This document shows positions 21,545-31,660 of a stretch of DNA of 64,000 nucleotides, one piece after another. Numbering within the stretch: the first letter of the stretch is position 1; each line of letters begins with the position of its first letter. The DNA lies in the NCBI GenBank assembly GCA_949825065.1, contig OX463846.1, positions 14,545,046 through 14,609,045 on the forward strand, in the 5' to 3' direction. A program made the translations under genes and the position numbers. Below the pieces are notes generated by a model. That model saw only the letters and a program-made list of their open reading frames with translations. It was not told the DNA's origin and ran no database searches. Source of the stretch: Odontocerum albicorne (lineage: Eukaryota; Arthropoda; Insecta; Trichoptera; Odontoceridae).

Positions 21545-22070
21545 ATGTCGCTCGCGTACCTCTATGGCGAAGTGCTTCAACAATCACAAAAGGCCGCAGC
21601 TATTTCCGGATGTTTAAAGAACACTATCTGGAAAAACAAGCATATGAACATCTTGGCCATAATGGCCATAATCATCCCCATAATGGCATACAGCATAGAG
21701 TCCAGAGCCGACACTGTCAGAACCAAAAATCTCCTTCAAACCAGCGAAATGAAGGTACTCAGGAGTATCGCTGGCAAAAACCTTCGTGATAGAGTACGTA
21801 ACACAGAAATCCGAAGGACGTGCGAAGTTGAAGATATTGTCAGATGGGGACGACAGAGAAGAAGGTTCTGGAACGAACACGTATCCAGAATGGCGGAACC
21901 AAGAGCCGTAAGAATGGCCAGGGACAGTATCCCCCAAGCAAGCAGACCTCCAGGACGACCTCCCAAAAGATGGAAAGATAGCTGGCAGTCGACGTCGCAA
22001 GAGGCAAACAATGATGCAGGACCATAACAGGCCAACAGGCCTAAAATAAGACGAAGAAGAAGAAGAAGCG
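21545..22070 (+). pseudogene. Non-LTR retrotransposon RT C-terminus, family RT2
   Basis: The 160-codon open frame ends at 22,027. From about residue 48 it resembles the C-terminal tail of insect non-LTR reverse transcriptases: SEMKVLRSIAGKNLRDRVRN, IVRWGRQRRRFWNEHVSRM, RPPGRPPKRWKDSW and STSQE. The 5' part (residues 1-45) is not recognisable and no catalytic YxDD motif is present, so this is a 5'-truncated insertion, not a working gene. After the stop come AACAGGCCTAAAATAAGACG and a (GAA)n tail at 22,056-22,067, as expected of a LINE 3' end. A second copy is cut by the right edge of the window. The clade (RTE-like or other) is uncertain. Confidence 0.8.
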
Positions 22071-22119
22071 TATGCCTCTAAGAAACGCATTCACTAGGTA
22101 GCTATTTAAGATATAGTTC

Positions 22120-22430
22120 ATTGTTAAGATCTCTCACACTCAGAAAAGTGACTCTGCTAGGTCTAACTTGTGCATATCATATGCATTGCGGTTCAGTTCG
22201 CATCAAACTTTATTCAGGTAGGGAAAATATCATATTTTTATTAGGTAGGGAAAAACTAACCATTCCACTCAGCACAACAATATAAAACAATTCCATCATC
22301 AGTTTACCTGTTTTTTGTGTCTCACTTCCATGCAACGGGAGCGCCATTTATTGGCGATCAGCTTGTTGTGAACTTGTTTTAGAGTCTTCCAGTTTTCCAC
22401 AGAGTAGCAGTGGTTCTCTTGTTTCCGTAA
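22120..22430 (-). pseudogene. Non-LTR RT C-terminal relic, family RT5
   Basis: The minus strand holds a decayed ELNRNAYDMHKLDLAES segment near 22,150-22,210, and upstream of it GTGGAAAACTGGAAGACTCT...AGTTCACAACAAGCTGATCG. Both match, in the same order, the copy at 54,780-55,215. The LNR(I/L)R.G.GR...L.KW.L...P.CDCG region is typical of the end of R1/Jockey-like elements. Confidence 0.6.
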
Positions 22431-22741
22431 AAAAAAGAAATAAATTGTCATAAGATATAGAAGTAATATGTAAAATTAAGACCTTGAGATGGTTTGTAAA
22501 TGAAAAACATAGGAGAATGTACGTAGAATGAGATGCATAAATGTGGGCGAGAAAAAAGCTGTATTTTAACTTATAAAAATATAAAGATCTGTACTCTATA
22601 CCCCAAAAGGGGCATGGTGCTTTTTTCTTTCGTATGGTACCCTTCAACAATTCGACAAGGTAATTCAGATATATTGAAGAGTGTAGTTGGGAGACAATAT
22701 TATCTTCACATCTAATCGTGCCTCTGCCTGAAGGACGACTG

Positions 22742-22937
22742 ACTTAGGTACGGAACTGGCGGTTTGGCATTGCACATGTTAGCAACACTATCGCACGTGA
22801 AGAGGCAACAAAACTCGCACATGTACTCGGTGCGTCCGCCCCGTTTTTATTTATTTTTCTGGATACAATCGGCAATCGAACCTGAAACCTCGGGGTGGAA
22901 GTCCAAGCATTTTACTTACTAGACCACGGAGGTTGTC
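22742..22937 (-). mobile_element. SINE-B copy
   Basis: On the minus strand: AACCTCCGTGGTCTAGTAAG (A box), GAGGTTTCAGGTTCGATTGC (B box), an A/T-rich spacer, then GAGTTTTGTTGCCTCTTCAC and GTGCGATAGTGTTGCTAACA. The 3' terminal part is missing. Confidence 0.75.
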
Positions 22938-23626
22938 ATCCCGTTATAATTTGAATATTCTTCTGAAATCACATTCATTCCTTGATGTCTTTGTTTTTGA
23001 CATAGTCATATTTTAAAGTGGTGGGATGTATAAAAATTAATCATTTGACCTTAATTTATGGGGAATATTAAGTATAACATAAAAGTCTTTCAAGCTTTTA
23101 TGAGAGAATATCTCATTGAATATTTCGGAAGCTTGCCAATATTTTACTCGTTATGTGACTCATAATTTTCAAAGAATAAGCCCAAGTTTTTTCCGCTCCA
23201 TTAATTCCGTTTATGGTAAAGAGAAAAAAGTTTTTTTTCGCTATATAATTGCAATAAAAAGATAAAAATATGTTACCGTCCGTGAAATAGTGACGTTTCT
23301 ATATAATAAAATTTACTTTAGAAGGCAGTCTACGCTTTCTAAGTAATGGGTGTTATTTTTCCTATTTTAGGAATTCAAAAAAAAGATTTAATGGAAACAT
23401 GAATAGTGACTAAAAAACATTTATAAAGTTAATATAGATTATGAGAAGTGAAAACGTATTGCACAGCATTTAATAAGAAAGTAATATATTTGTAAGTGTA
23501 TCCCCTCCGTCTAATATTTTCAGATATTAAAATGTCAATGTGTAGAAATATTTAAATACGTTTTGAATATTATCCTTTCACATATGTTAAATTGTTTATT
23601 GATAAAATATTTATTGATTCTCGGTG
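22938..23626. other. AT-rich stretch, nothing recognised
   Basis: No repeats shared with the rest of the window and no long frames; it forms the left flank of the hAT insertion. Confidence 0.5.
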
Positions 23627-23634
23627 ATCTAAAC
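23627..23634. repeat. hAT target-site duplication, left copy
   Basis: ATCTAAAC directly precedes the left TIR and is repeated exactly at 26,621-26,628. Eight bases is the length made by hAT transposases. Confidence 0.95.
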
Positions 23635-23897
23635 CAGAGGTTCCCAACCCCGTGCCCGCGGGCACCATGGCGCCCGCGGAACGATTCGTATGTGCCCGCC
23701 ACTATTCGACAGAGACAGAATTTTTTCATAAACATTAATTAAAAATGTGAATTATTTTTATTTATTTGTTAGAGTTTTATTTTTTTTGAGTGCCTAGGTT
23801 TATTAAATACGTTCGTATATTTGTGATATTGTATGTATGAGTGGTTCCTTTGCTGACAGTACTTGTCGCAACTTGTCTAGCGGCACTCTTCACGCTA

Positions 23898-23906
23898 GCC
23901 TGGAAC
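23898..23906. repeat. Target duplication of nested MITE, left copy
   Basis: GCCTGGAAC at 23,898-23,906 is repeated exactly at 24,173-24,181, flanking the inverted-repeat element. Confidence 0.9.
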
Positions 23907-24172
23907 GGGGAGTGCTATTTGCACATCACTCCTTGTACACGCAGAAAACCCGAAGTGAACGAACGCCACGAACTGAGCCGATGAACGCCGAAGGCGCCAA
24001 AACACATGGCACATGACTGACAGCTCTGTCTGTCAGTGAAAGCAATAAGCATGGCCCCGACAGCCAAACTGACAGTAGTTACGGGCTCGTACCGTCCCGA
24101 TTGCTTCGGCGATCATCGGCTCACTTCGGGTTTTCGGCGTGTACAAGGAGTGATGTGCAAATAGCATTCCCC
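23907..24172. mobile_element. 266-bp MITE nested in the hAT element
   Basis: The left end GGGGAGTGCTATTTGCACAT continues for about 52 bp as an inverted repeat of the right end (ending ATGTGCAAATAGCATTCCCC), with two mismatches. The left arm then has about 18 extra bases before the complementarity resumes (GAGCCGATGAACGCCGAAG against GAGCCGATGATCGCCGAAG). No coding sequence. A 9-bp duplication with long TIRs starting GG fits a Mutator-like (MULE) or possibly Merlin-type element; no transposase is here to decide. It is much more GC-rich than the host DNA. Confidence 0.9.
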
Positions 24173-24181
24173 GCCTGGAAC
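24173..24181. repeat. Target duplication of nested MITE, right copy
   Basis: GCCTGGAAC, identical to 23,898-23,906. Confidence 0.9.
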
Positions 24182-24492
24182 CGCGTTGTTGTCATTGTGA
24201 TTGCGATTGCTGCCCCGTTCGGGTCGCGACAGTTAGCTAGGAGACATCTTCGTCTGACGAAACACGAATTAGGAGTTTTGATATTCCTTCTGAAAAATTT
24301 TTACGGGCTAAAAGCGAAGTGCGTAATCTATTATATTAATAAGCGATAATCTATTATGATTGTGGGGATAGTTATAGTCCTTGTCCTTGTAATAATACAT
24401 TTATGCATATAATGTAGAACAGACGTGCGCTATAACATTGATATTATATTGTAGTTCAATTACTATTTATTTTTTATTTTTTTAGTCCTAAA

Positions 24493-26328
24493 ATGAGTGG
24501 ACCGAGTAAAAGACAACGAACCTATAATTTTAACACTGACTGAGAGGAATCATATTGTTTCGTTAATTTGAAAAATAAATGCGTTTGTTTGTTGTGTGGT
24601 AGTAGTATTGCAGTGCCGGAAAAACATAATGTTGAACGACACTTTCAGACAATTCATGCCACTTTTGATGTGAATTATCCACTTAAATCTGAAGTAAGAA
24701 AGAAAAAAATATGTCAACTAAAATCAAGTTTAACTGCACAACAGACTGTTTTCACTAGACATGTGGAAAATTCTAAAAAGGCCACCATTGCTTCTTTCAA
24801 AATTTCTCACATGCTCGCAAAAAAGAAGAAACCTTTCATTGATGGTGAGTTGTTTAAAGAACTATTTTTGTTTGACTGGTGCCGATTGTTTGTTTAATGG
24901 ATTTTCTAACAAACGTGAGATTGTCTCAGCAATACAAGACTTACAGTTGTCAAATAACACCGTCACAAGAAGAATACATGCAATTTCAACAGACATACAA
25001 ACTCAGTTAAAGACTGATTTGGAAATATGTGACTGGTTCTCGCTACAATTTGACGAGTCAACAGATATATCAGACACCGCACAGTTAGCAGTTATGGTGA
25101 GAATGGTATTTAGTAACTTCACAGTAAAAGAGGATATGTTGCAAATATTACCTATGAAAGGACAGACAAGGGGTGAGGATATTTATAATACATTCAGAAC
25201 ATACGCCAAGTCAATAAATATGCCTTTGCACAAGCTGTCTGCGATAACCACCGATGGGGCACCAGCGATGATAGGTAAAAGCAAAGGATTTATTGCCCTC
25301 TGCAAGAAGGATGAATCATTTTCAAACTTTATGTCCTACCACTGTATTATCCACCAGGAAGCTCTGTGTTGTAAAATATTGCCATTTGAACACGTTATGA
25401 AAATAGTTACAAAAATAATCAATTCTATTCGAGCAGCTCCTTTGCAACACCGACTTTTCAAGACCCTGTTAGAAGATACTGAAGATAAAGAACATGATCT
25501 TATTCTGCATACTGAAGTACGTTGGCTCAGTAAAGGAAAGGTTCTTACAAGATTTGTGAGTTTAATTGAAGAAATAAAAACATTTATAAACGATAAAAAG
25601 GAAAATTATGACGAACTAGCTGACTCTCGCTGGCTGATTGATTTGGGATTTCTCACAGACATCATGGAAAAATTGAATTCTTTAAATTTGGAGTTGCAGG
25701 GGAAAGACAAAAACATAGCTGAAATGATATGCTCTGTAAAGTCATTTAAAGCTAAATTGGATTTGTTGATATCACATCTGCAAATCAATTCTCTCGTGCA
25801 TTTCCCACATATGAAGCAAATGCTAGGTTACAATGAATTAAACGGGTCATTATTTATTGAGCATCTTCAAGTGTTAAAAAAACAGTTTGAAGAGAGATTT
25901 TTGCAGTTTACACATATCGAGCCAATTATTTCCTTCTGTATCAATCCTTTTACTTGCCAAATAAATGTAATGGAAATGGCCGCATGTATTGCAGATTTTG
26001 TTCAAGGTAAGACAGAAGAACTAGAGTTAGAAATTTTGGACCTTAAGAATGATATTTTGCTAAAATCCTTAATATCAGAGGACGTTTGGAATACAGTGGA
26101 CAGAGAAAAGTTCCCATTTTTGAAAAAGCGGCATATAAAATTGAATCATTTTTCGGTTCGACATATTTATGCGAATCATTGTTTTCAAACATGAACTTAA
26201 TAAAATCAAGATATAGATCTCGACTCACCGATGAGCATCTTTATGATTGTTTGCTAACAGGATTATCGTCATACTCTCCTAATTATGAGGCACTGGCCAA
26301 TGATATGGAATGCCAAAGATCACATTGA
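24493..26328 (+). pseudogene. hAT transposase, ZBED5/GTF2IRD2-like, broken
   Basis: The protein would cut and join the ends of its own transposon. The start is the ATG at 24,493 (MSGPSK...), which fits the usual N-terminus of this family. Codon 17 is a TGA stop (24,541-24,543) where related proteins have tryptophan. A BED-type zinc finger follows (CVCLLC...HFQTIH, 24,583-24,657). Near 24,865-24,880 the frame shifts by +1. The middle part, read from 24,761, holds the catalytic-core landmarks: FDESTD (first Asp codon at 25,052), TTDGAPAMIG (second Asp at 25,253), a C-x2-H pair (CIIH, near 25,343) and HTEVRWLSKGKVL (from 25,508). Near 26,110-26,125 the frame shifts back, and the C-terminal dimerisation segment (YKIESFFGSTYLCESLFSNM ... 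LTDEHLYDCL) ends at 26,328. The two shifts cancel, so N- and C-terminal parts share a frame. With one stop and two shifts it is a pseudogene, although the stretch between them is open for over 400 codons. Confidence 0.92.
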
Positions 26329-26620
26329 CATATTGATATTATATTTTTTTATAAAATGTTTTCTTTGTATTTGTGTTTTTTGTTTACTTTGTTTACGTTT
26401 TGTAAATACATTTCTCTGTGTGTATGCAATTTGAATAATAATTTTATTATTTTGAAACATTTTTGTTTATTATTTATTAATAAATTGTGAATATAAGAAG
26501 ATAAATTATGGGAAAATGAGAAGTTATGGAAGGAGTTTGTCGATTAAAAATAGGTGGTGCCCGCCACCCTACCGATATTTTAGAATGTGCTCTAGAGTAC
26601 AAAAAGGTTGGGAACCCCTG

Positions 26621-26628
26621 ATCTAAAC
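26621..26628. repeat. hAT target-site duplication, right copy
   Basis: ATCTAAAC, identical to the left copy at 23,627-23,634. Confidence 0.95.
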
Positions 26629-26839
26629 TATAGTGGAAAAAAACTTGATATTTTTAAACCCATTTTTAGTTTGACTATGCTAACGTTTTCGTTTGTAACA
26701 TTTTTTGTTCTTATCAACGAATCACCTTTAGTAGAATAAACTCACTTTAGGACGAAAGTTTTTACTACCTGTCACCTAAAATAACTGATCTTATTTAGTG
26801 TGGTTCCCTTCGAGATATCTGAATTTGTAATTTGAACAC

Positions 26840-27112
26840 ATAGAGTGTTGCCGGGAGACTATCGTACCATATATAGTCCTCGTTCCCAGTAACTGAGCTT
26901 TCGAGCTTAGAGTCACTATATTATGCACGAAATTCATGGTTCATCGTAGAACGTGTTGGCAACTTACTATCGCTAGTGAAGAGGTAACAATAATTACATA
27001 CGGAGTAATGTTTTACTTAACTGGTACATTTTTTATGGTATCATTGGGAATCGAAACTGAATCACTCGAGATGAAAACAAGCTTCTTAACAACTAGGTCA
27101 CGAAAGTCATTC
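26840..27112 (-). mobile_element. SINE-B copy, near full length
   Basis: On the minus strand: GACTTTCGTGACCTAGTTGT (A box), CGAGTGATTCAGTTTCGATT (B-box region), then GTTACCTCTTCACTAGCGAT, AGTTGCCAACACGTTCTACG, a GACTCTAAGCTCGAAAGCTC block and GATAGTCTCCCGGCAACACT at the 3' end. Same order as the other SINE-B copies. Confidence 0.7.
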
Positions 27113-27159
27113 CAATAAATTACTGTAAATGTTTGTATACGAGTGAAGAAATGCACCCT

Positions 27160-27450
27160 GAGATGATTTGTGTATGTGGAACGAATTAATGAAGAAAGAC
27201 TAACAAAGCTAATATATAGAGCAAATCTGAAAGGAAGACGTAATAGAGAAAAATCAAGGAAAATATGGCTGGATCTAGTGAATGCTATTTTTCAAAGAAA
27301 GAAAAGTAAAATTAATAGCGATCGTAGCAGCTTTATGGATATTGAAGAGGTGAAATATGTGTATGTGCTTTGAGATAGGAAAGTTTTGCGGTCTGTCCTC
27401 TCTGACTTCCCCAGCATGGAAACGGCACGAAGATATGCATGGATGTGTGT
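27160..27450 (+). pseudogene. RT1 C-terminal tail
   Basis: Reads VERINEERLTKLIYRANLKG, RKIWLDLVNAIFQ, SSFMDIEEVKYVYVL-stop, then SVLSDFPSMETAR. One stop and several substitutions relative to the other RT1 copies. 5'-truncated. Confidence 0.75.
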
Positions 27451-27693
27451 ATTATTAAATGAATCGTTGCAATATTCAAAACCTTATTTAAAATTACATC
27501 TAATTAAGTCAGCCATTTCCTTTCACGATTTTTTTCATACTTTTTCTTTCAGTATATCTTGTACATTATTCGAAGAAAAACAATAAAATATATTTGATAC
27601 TCCCCATCGAAGATGGTTTTTTATAGTTTTAATTAATTATTGAATAATTTGCGATGAAAACCTAATCCAGCTAACTCTCCTTTCCCTTGTCAG

Positions 27694-28065
27694 TAGCGGC
27701 GGCCGGTCCCGAAGTGCGCTGGTGCGCTGATCACCAACGCACCTCGAGACGCTGAGCGAATATGAAATATCGCTGTCTCACGGTTTACTGTATGTGTCTG
27801 TCTACCCTATACGAATCAGCGTTTCCGTCCCGTGTGTATTGGAGATCGCTCCGATAGTGCCGGTCAATTTGAAATGAATATTTTTTTAAATTTTTCACTT
27901 ACTTAAATAAAAATGCTTGTACTATTTGTCAGTATTCTTATACATATTTAATCAATAAAAATATTTAACAGTTTTGGAAGTCATGTTTGCGAATATATAA
28001 TTTAATTATTGCGAATTATTTCTCCGTTTCAGCGCACTAGCGCTCCCCTAGACCGGCCACCGCTG
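27694..28065. mobile_element. 372-bp hAT-type MITE
   Basis: The left end TAGCGGCGGCCGGTC and the reverse complement of the right end, CAGCGGTGGCCGGTC, are inverted repeats. Similarity continues into AGTGCGCTGGTGCGCTGA against AGCGCTAGTGCGCTGA. Flanking 8-mers CTTGTCAG (27,686-27,693) and CTTATCAG (28,066-28,073) differ at one base, fitting an aged hAT target duplication. The interior has no transposase frame and is GC-rich on the left half. The left terminal base C has become T. Confidence 0.82.
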
Positions 28066-28239
28066 CTTATCAGCTTCTGTATCTACAGTAAAAACGCGGC
28101 GGACTAAAACACGCTTCAAAGCATCAATCATTCCTCAATGACTTTTTAAGTAGACCCACAGAGGACTACCGAAATATAAAATAATATCAATTTATCACAT
28201 GGGTGTATAAAATTCTCATATTGGTTGGTATCCTCTTGC

Positions 28240-28440
28240 GTAATCCACGAAATATCGTATGTATATTACATAATCCGTTGAGAAATGGTGTTCGCGCACT
28301 CATTTTGACTTTCTGTTATTTCACAGATGAAATATGCCGCAATTCCTTTGAATAATACATGGGCCATATTTCATATCTCCGTACACAAATGTGGGTGCGA
28401 CGTACGAAACGGCTCAGGGTGGTTTCGGCAACCGGTCTTA
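28240..28440. promoter_or_regulatory. Complex non-repetitive island (candidate regulatory)
   Basis: Includes AATACATGGGCCATATTTCA and CGTACGAAACGGCTCAGGGT. No frame or repeat match. Confidence 0.3.
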
Positions 28441-28700
28441 CAATATAGTACTAACTACTTACCTATAATTTCTATATTTTTGTGAATTTTATGATTAATT
28501 TTAGAAGAAAAATTTAGTTAGATATACCTAAAAATTTATTAGTTGAGTAAAACTACAACCGTTTTAATATTCAGAAGCAATGTTAAAAATCTGCTAATAT
28601 GATAGTTTGCAATAGTATTTTAGTGCCAACTTAGATGGATGTATGGGAGTGAAACGTGGACATGGCAAACACTAAAATGAGCCGAAAAAACACATTTTTA

Positions 28701-28835
28701 GCCTTCGTAGACTAGTTGGTAAACGTTTGTCTCCCAAACGGGGAACTCCCGGAACGCAGATGTTTGAAACAGGATTCCAGTCTGGTTTTCACTTAATGCA
28801 TCTTTAACATGTTTCTGGTTGATTGGAATGTACTC
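28701..28835 (+). mobile_element. SINE-A copy, 3'-truncated
   Basis: GCCTTCGTAGACTAGTTGGT (A box), a B-box position altered to GCAGATGTTTGAAA, then GGATTCCAGTCTGGTTTTCA and TTAACATGTTTCTGGTTGAT. The tail is replaced by an RT1 fragment in the opposite orientation. Confidence 0.7.
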
Positions 28836-29150
28836 TTTTTCATCATACTTAATACATCAACCTTAAGTTCACATTCATCCCTCATCACTTTATTCCGTAT
28901 TCTGTTATACATTATAGCCCCGTGTATTCTTTTCAATACACACATTTCTACAGCATTTATTCGGCTCCTCTCAGTCTTTATTAATATCCACGTTTCACTC
29001 CTATAGATCAACGTGGGTACCAAAATACTATTATGGACTTCTTAGCATTAGAAGATTTTGATAATGTCCGGTTTGAGTACATACATACGTTTTAGTGCCC
29101 TATTGACCTTGTTTCTTATCGCTACACTCCATTCGAGATGAAATGGCGCT
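28836..29150 (-). pseudogene. RT1 fragment including the YGSETW region
   Basis: The minus strand has a 76-codon open frame (28,793-29,023): VPTLIYRSETWILIKTERSR, NAVEMCVLKRIHG and NRIRNKVMRDECELKVDVLS. This matches the thumb/C-terminal region of insect endonuclease-reverse transcriptases. Upstream, on the higher-coordinate side, remnants continue to about 29,150. No catalytic core. Confidence 0.8.
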
Positions 29151-29194
29151 GATGTTGATATGATATTCTTATGTGACAGCTGTTCTGTGTTAAC

Positions 29195-29335
29195 TAGTAC
29201 GAAGATACTACGTATGAAAGTAGAAGAGGCGAAATGTACGAGTATGTGCCGTCATAGAAAAGTCTGACATTTTTTCATCGTTAACTATGTAATATGGAAA
29301 TGGGATGATGGTATACAAGTATGTTATGTGTTTAT
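29195..29335 (+). pseudogene. RT1 3'-end remnant
   Basis: GAAAGTAGAAGAGGCGAAAT, then a TGCCGTCATAGAAAAGTCTG block and ATGGAAATGGGATGATGGTA, mirroring the RT1 3' terminus. Confidence 0.5.
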
Positions 29336-29754
29336 GGTATATAAGTGTTGTTTTTCTTCTTATGCTGTAGCCGCACTCAGTTGTATTTTAGCATATGTAG
29401 CAACTAAGATAAATTATTTTTATGAAACCATTGTTTACTCTTTAATTCACCAATTGTTGTTTGAAGTGGGTGAAAGATTAAACCTTACATAACTTACACA
29501 AAATCACTGTTTCCCTTTTTCAGATACATAGGGGTGCCTTATATTTGTAGTATCAGCGATAGTGTGTTAATAGTTAGCATGTACATATGTGTATGTATGA
29601 ACATCATTTCTTATTTGTGATTTTATTTTGATAAAAGTTTTACTCCCATCAGCGTTTCTTTTTTACCGCTTACAGTTACTCTGAGGGTTAATTGGTTAAC
29701 TTTTTTATTTTGTCTGTCATTTATTAATTTTCTGTTATTTTTTTAAATCGATAT
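29336..29754. other. Nothing recognised
   Basis: AT-rich sequence with no repeat match or convincing frame. Confidence 0.45.
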
Positions 29755-30005
29755 GTACAAAGTGTGGGCTAAAACGTCTGATTTCCTCGCGGTCGGGCTC
29801 GCCCTATATTGGTGGGGTGAATCTCAACCGGTGGGGATGTTACGAGATGAGCCCAGACCTTATGATAGCTTCTCTCTTAAATGTATTTTCTGCTATTTAT
29901 CTTGAGATATATGTGCGATTTCGGAATGTATTTATTTATATACGTACAGATGTGTACCATGTTGCTATCAATTAACCTATATTTATTTATTATTTATTCA
30001 TACGT
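29755..30005 (+). mobile_element. Dispersed repeat, family C
   Basis: Inverted counterpart of 19,325-19,585 (GTGTGGGCTAAAACGTCTGA, GGCTCGCCCTATATTGGTGG, GAGATGAGCCCAGACCTTAT, GCGATTTCGGAATGTATTTA), ending in an AT-rich TATTTATTTATTATTTATTC tail. Confidence 0.75.
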
Positions 30006-30594
30006 TAAGTAAGCGGATGACGCAGGTTCGAATCTTATTGGATTCTTTTCTGGACATTGGTTTTATTCATATATCGTTTTATACATAAATTTACGTTATA
30101 TATTATGCTGCTTGATAACATTGTTATAGAATTATTAGGCAACACAAAATAGCGCTTTTTAAAACTATGCCAACGAAAGGCTGAAACCGATTAAAACCTA
30201 TCGATCATCATTGAAATTTAATCTGCTTGATATCGAAAATTTGGGTTTGTTTTGTGAAGTGCAACAGATTTCCACATAATACGCCTATATATGGTACACA
30301 CATGCGTCTTCCATCGATAGGATGACTCTCAATTGTATTGATTACGAGGGATATCTCATCGCATATTTGTAGATTTCATAGTGTCACTTTGGCTTGTAAA
30401 TGTAATCAAATCAGCGATCCATGTTTGTTCTTTTTATTATCGTATTATTATACCAAAATATATAATTATTAATTTCACGCCAAGTTCCTATTGGGGTAGG
30501 CAGAAAAAATAGATTTCCACTTGATTAAATCGTGACATGCACTTATCACTTATTGCACGTTTATAGGATCAGATTTGGTAAAACAGTCCGATTG

Positions 30595-30745
30595 ATAAAA
30601 ATACTATCACGCGCCGAGCGGTAGTGTTGCCAGCACGTTCAATGACGAACCGCGAGTTCCGTGCCTACCCTAGAGGTTCTTAAAACTCGAAGGCTCGATT
30701 CTTGGGGCTGAAGACAATATTGCCCCTTGGTCACGCTTTTCTATA
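30595..30745 (+). mobile_element. SINE-B 3' body fragment
   Basis: GTAGTGTTGCCAGCACGTTC, GACGAACCGCGAGTTCCGTG, ACTCGAAGGCTCGATTCTTG and GAAGACAATATTGCCCCTTG follow the order of the 3' half of the plus-strand SINE-B copy at 35,567-35,822. The head is absent. Confidence 0.55.
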
Positions 30746-30999
30746 TGTTCGTAACACTAATTTGGATATGTTTTGGGGTACCATACGCAGATAAAAAATA
30801 TAACCTGTTTCTTTAGTATCGGGATTTCAAATATCAAATTAATGATGATTTTAATCAAATTCATTTATTTTAGCACGAATCAAAATATATCAATATACAA
30901 TATCGTAAATTACAATGTTTTCGTTTGTATATATTAATTGTTGCACGCTACTTGTTGTCACGATAAAATCTTTTAAAAACCTTCATCTCGAGTCTATGC

Positions 31000-31270
31000 G
31001 GTTCATACGATATAATATCAGGCTTGTCGATGGCGCACCGATAACATAGGAATACCAATCTGATTTGGCATGGCATGAAAGACCCAGGCGCTGAGAAATC
31101 GTTTCGTCGGCGATTTTGAAATACGATATGGTTGGCAATGCTTTGCGAAAATCAATCTTGCCATATTGCGAAGATTCGTATCGTGTTTCGTATAAATATG
31201 TTGCGGGGCCCTTCGTAAAACGTCTGGCGGCCGCAGTTCGGGGCAGGTGGTCGAAATAGGTCTATTCACT
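31000..31270. promoter_or_regulatory. GC-richer unique island (candidate regulatory)
   Basis: Contains GGCGATTTTGAAATACGATA and CTGGCGGCCGCAGTTCGGGG. An 83-codon minus-strand frame (31,018-31,269) spans it but I do not recognise the product. Either a conserved element or a small exon remnant. Confidence 0.3.
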
Positions 31271-31429
31271 TGGAAAAGTTATGATTTATATTTTTTGTTC
31301 TAAAATTTGTCTTTTTTTTTATAAAATTTGCCTTTTTTATAAAAATAAAACCAATAACTAACCGAGCACTGTCAGAAATTCCAAAAATTTCTTGATAACT
31401 AAAATAGTTGTCTAACTCAAATAACGTTT

Positions 31430-31660
31430 ATAGTACATACATACGTATTATAGCATCGTGTCCCTTGGGGATAGACAGAGAGAACAAATCATAAACCTTT
31501 TTTTACAAGATCTACAAACTTATATTATTCTTACTTTACCTTTTTTCAAAATCTGGTACACTTGACCCATTTTCCTTAGTCTAACTCTTTTACGCACACC
31601 TTGTACATCTGACTTTATACTTATTGAGTCATTCTTCGTCATTAATTATGTCTACATATC
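31430..31660 (-). pseudogene. RT1 3' end, decayed
   Basis: TACATACATACGTATTATAG...GTGTCCCTTGGGGATAGACAGAGAG is the reverse complement of the RT1 3' terminus with its TATG-type tail. It is followed by TTTTTCAAAATCTGGTACAC and later coding remnants (ATTGAGTCATTCTTCGTCAT). Confidence 0.55.

Larger units (their letters stand above)
23635..26620 (+). mobile_element. Full-length hAT DNA transposon, 2986 bp
   Basis: The left end CAGAGGTTCCCAACC (23,635-23,649) and right end GGTTGGGAACCCCTG (26,606-26,620) are 15-bp inverted repeats with one mismatch. They are flanked by the perfect duplication ATCTAAAC. The CAGRGG start, 8-bp duplication and transposase all say hAT superfamily, near the Charlie/Buster type. 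GC-rich self-complementary words lie just inside both ends (GCCCGCGGGC near 23,655 and GGTGGTGCCCGCCACC near 26,552). The ends are intact, so the copy could still be mobilised in trans, but its own transposase gene is broken. A separate MITE is nested at 23,907-24,172. Confidence 0.95.

Noticed and set aside
21614..22090. Minus-strand open frames of 158, 99 and 61 codons
   Set aside because: They are shadows of the plus-strand RT2 coding fragment; the Ser-rich N-terminus is the (GAA)n tail read in reverse.
24761..26194. An intact 477-residue transposase gene
   Set aside because: The first ~38 codons are read out of frame relative to the real N-terminus, and the last ~25 codons are also out of frame. 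The open stretch is the middle of a broken gene.
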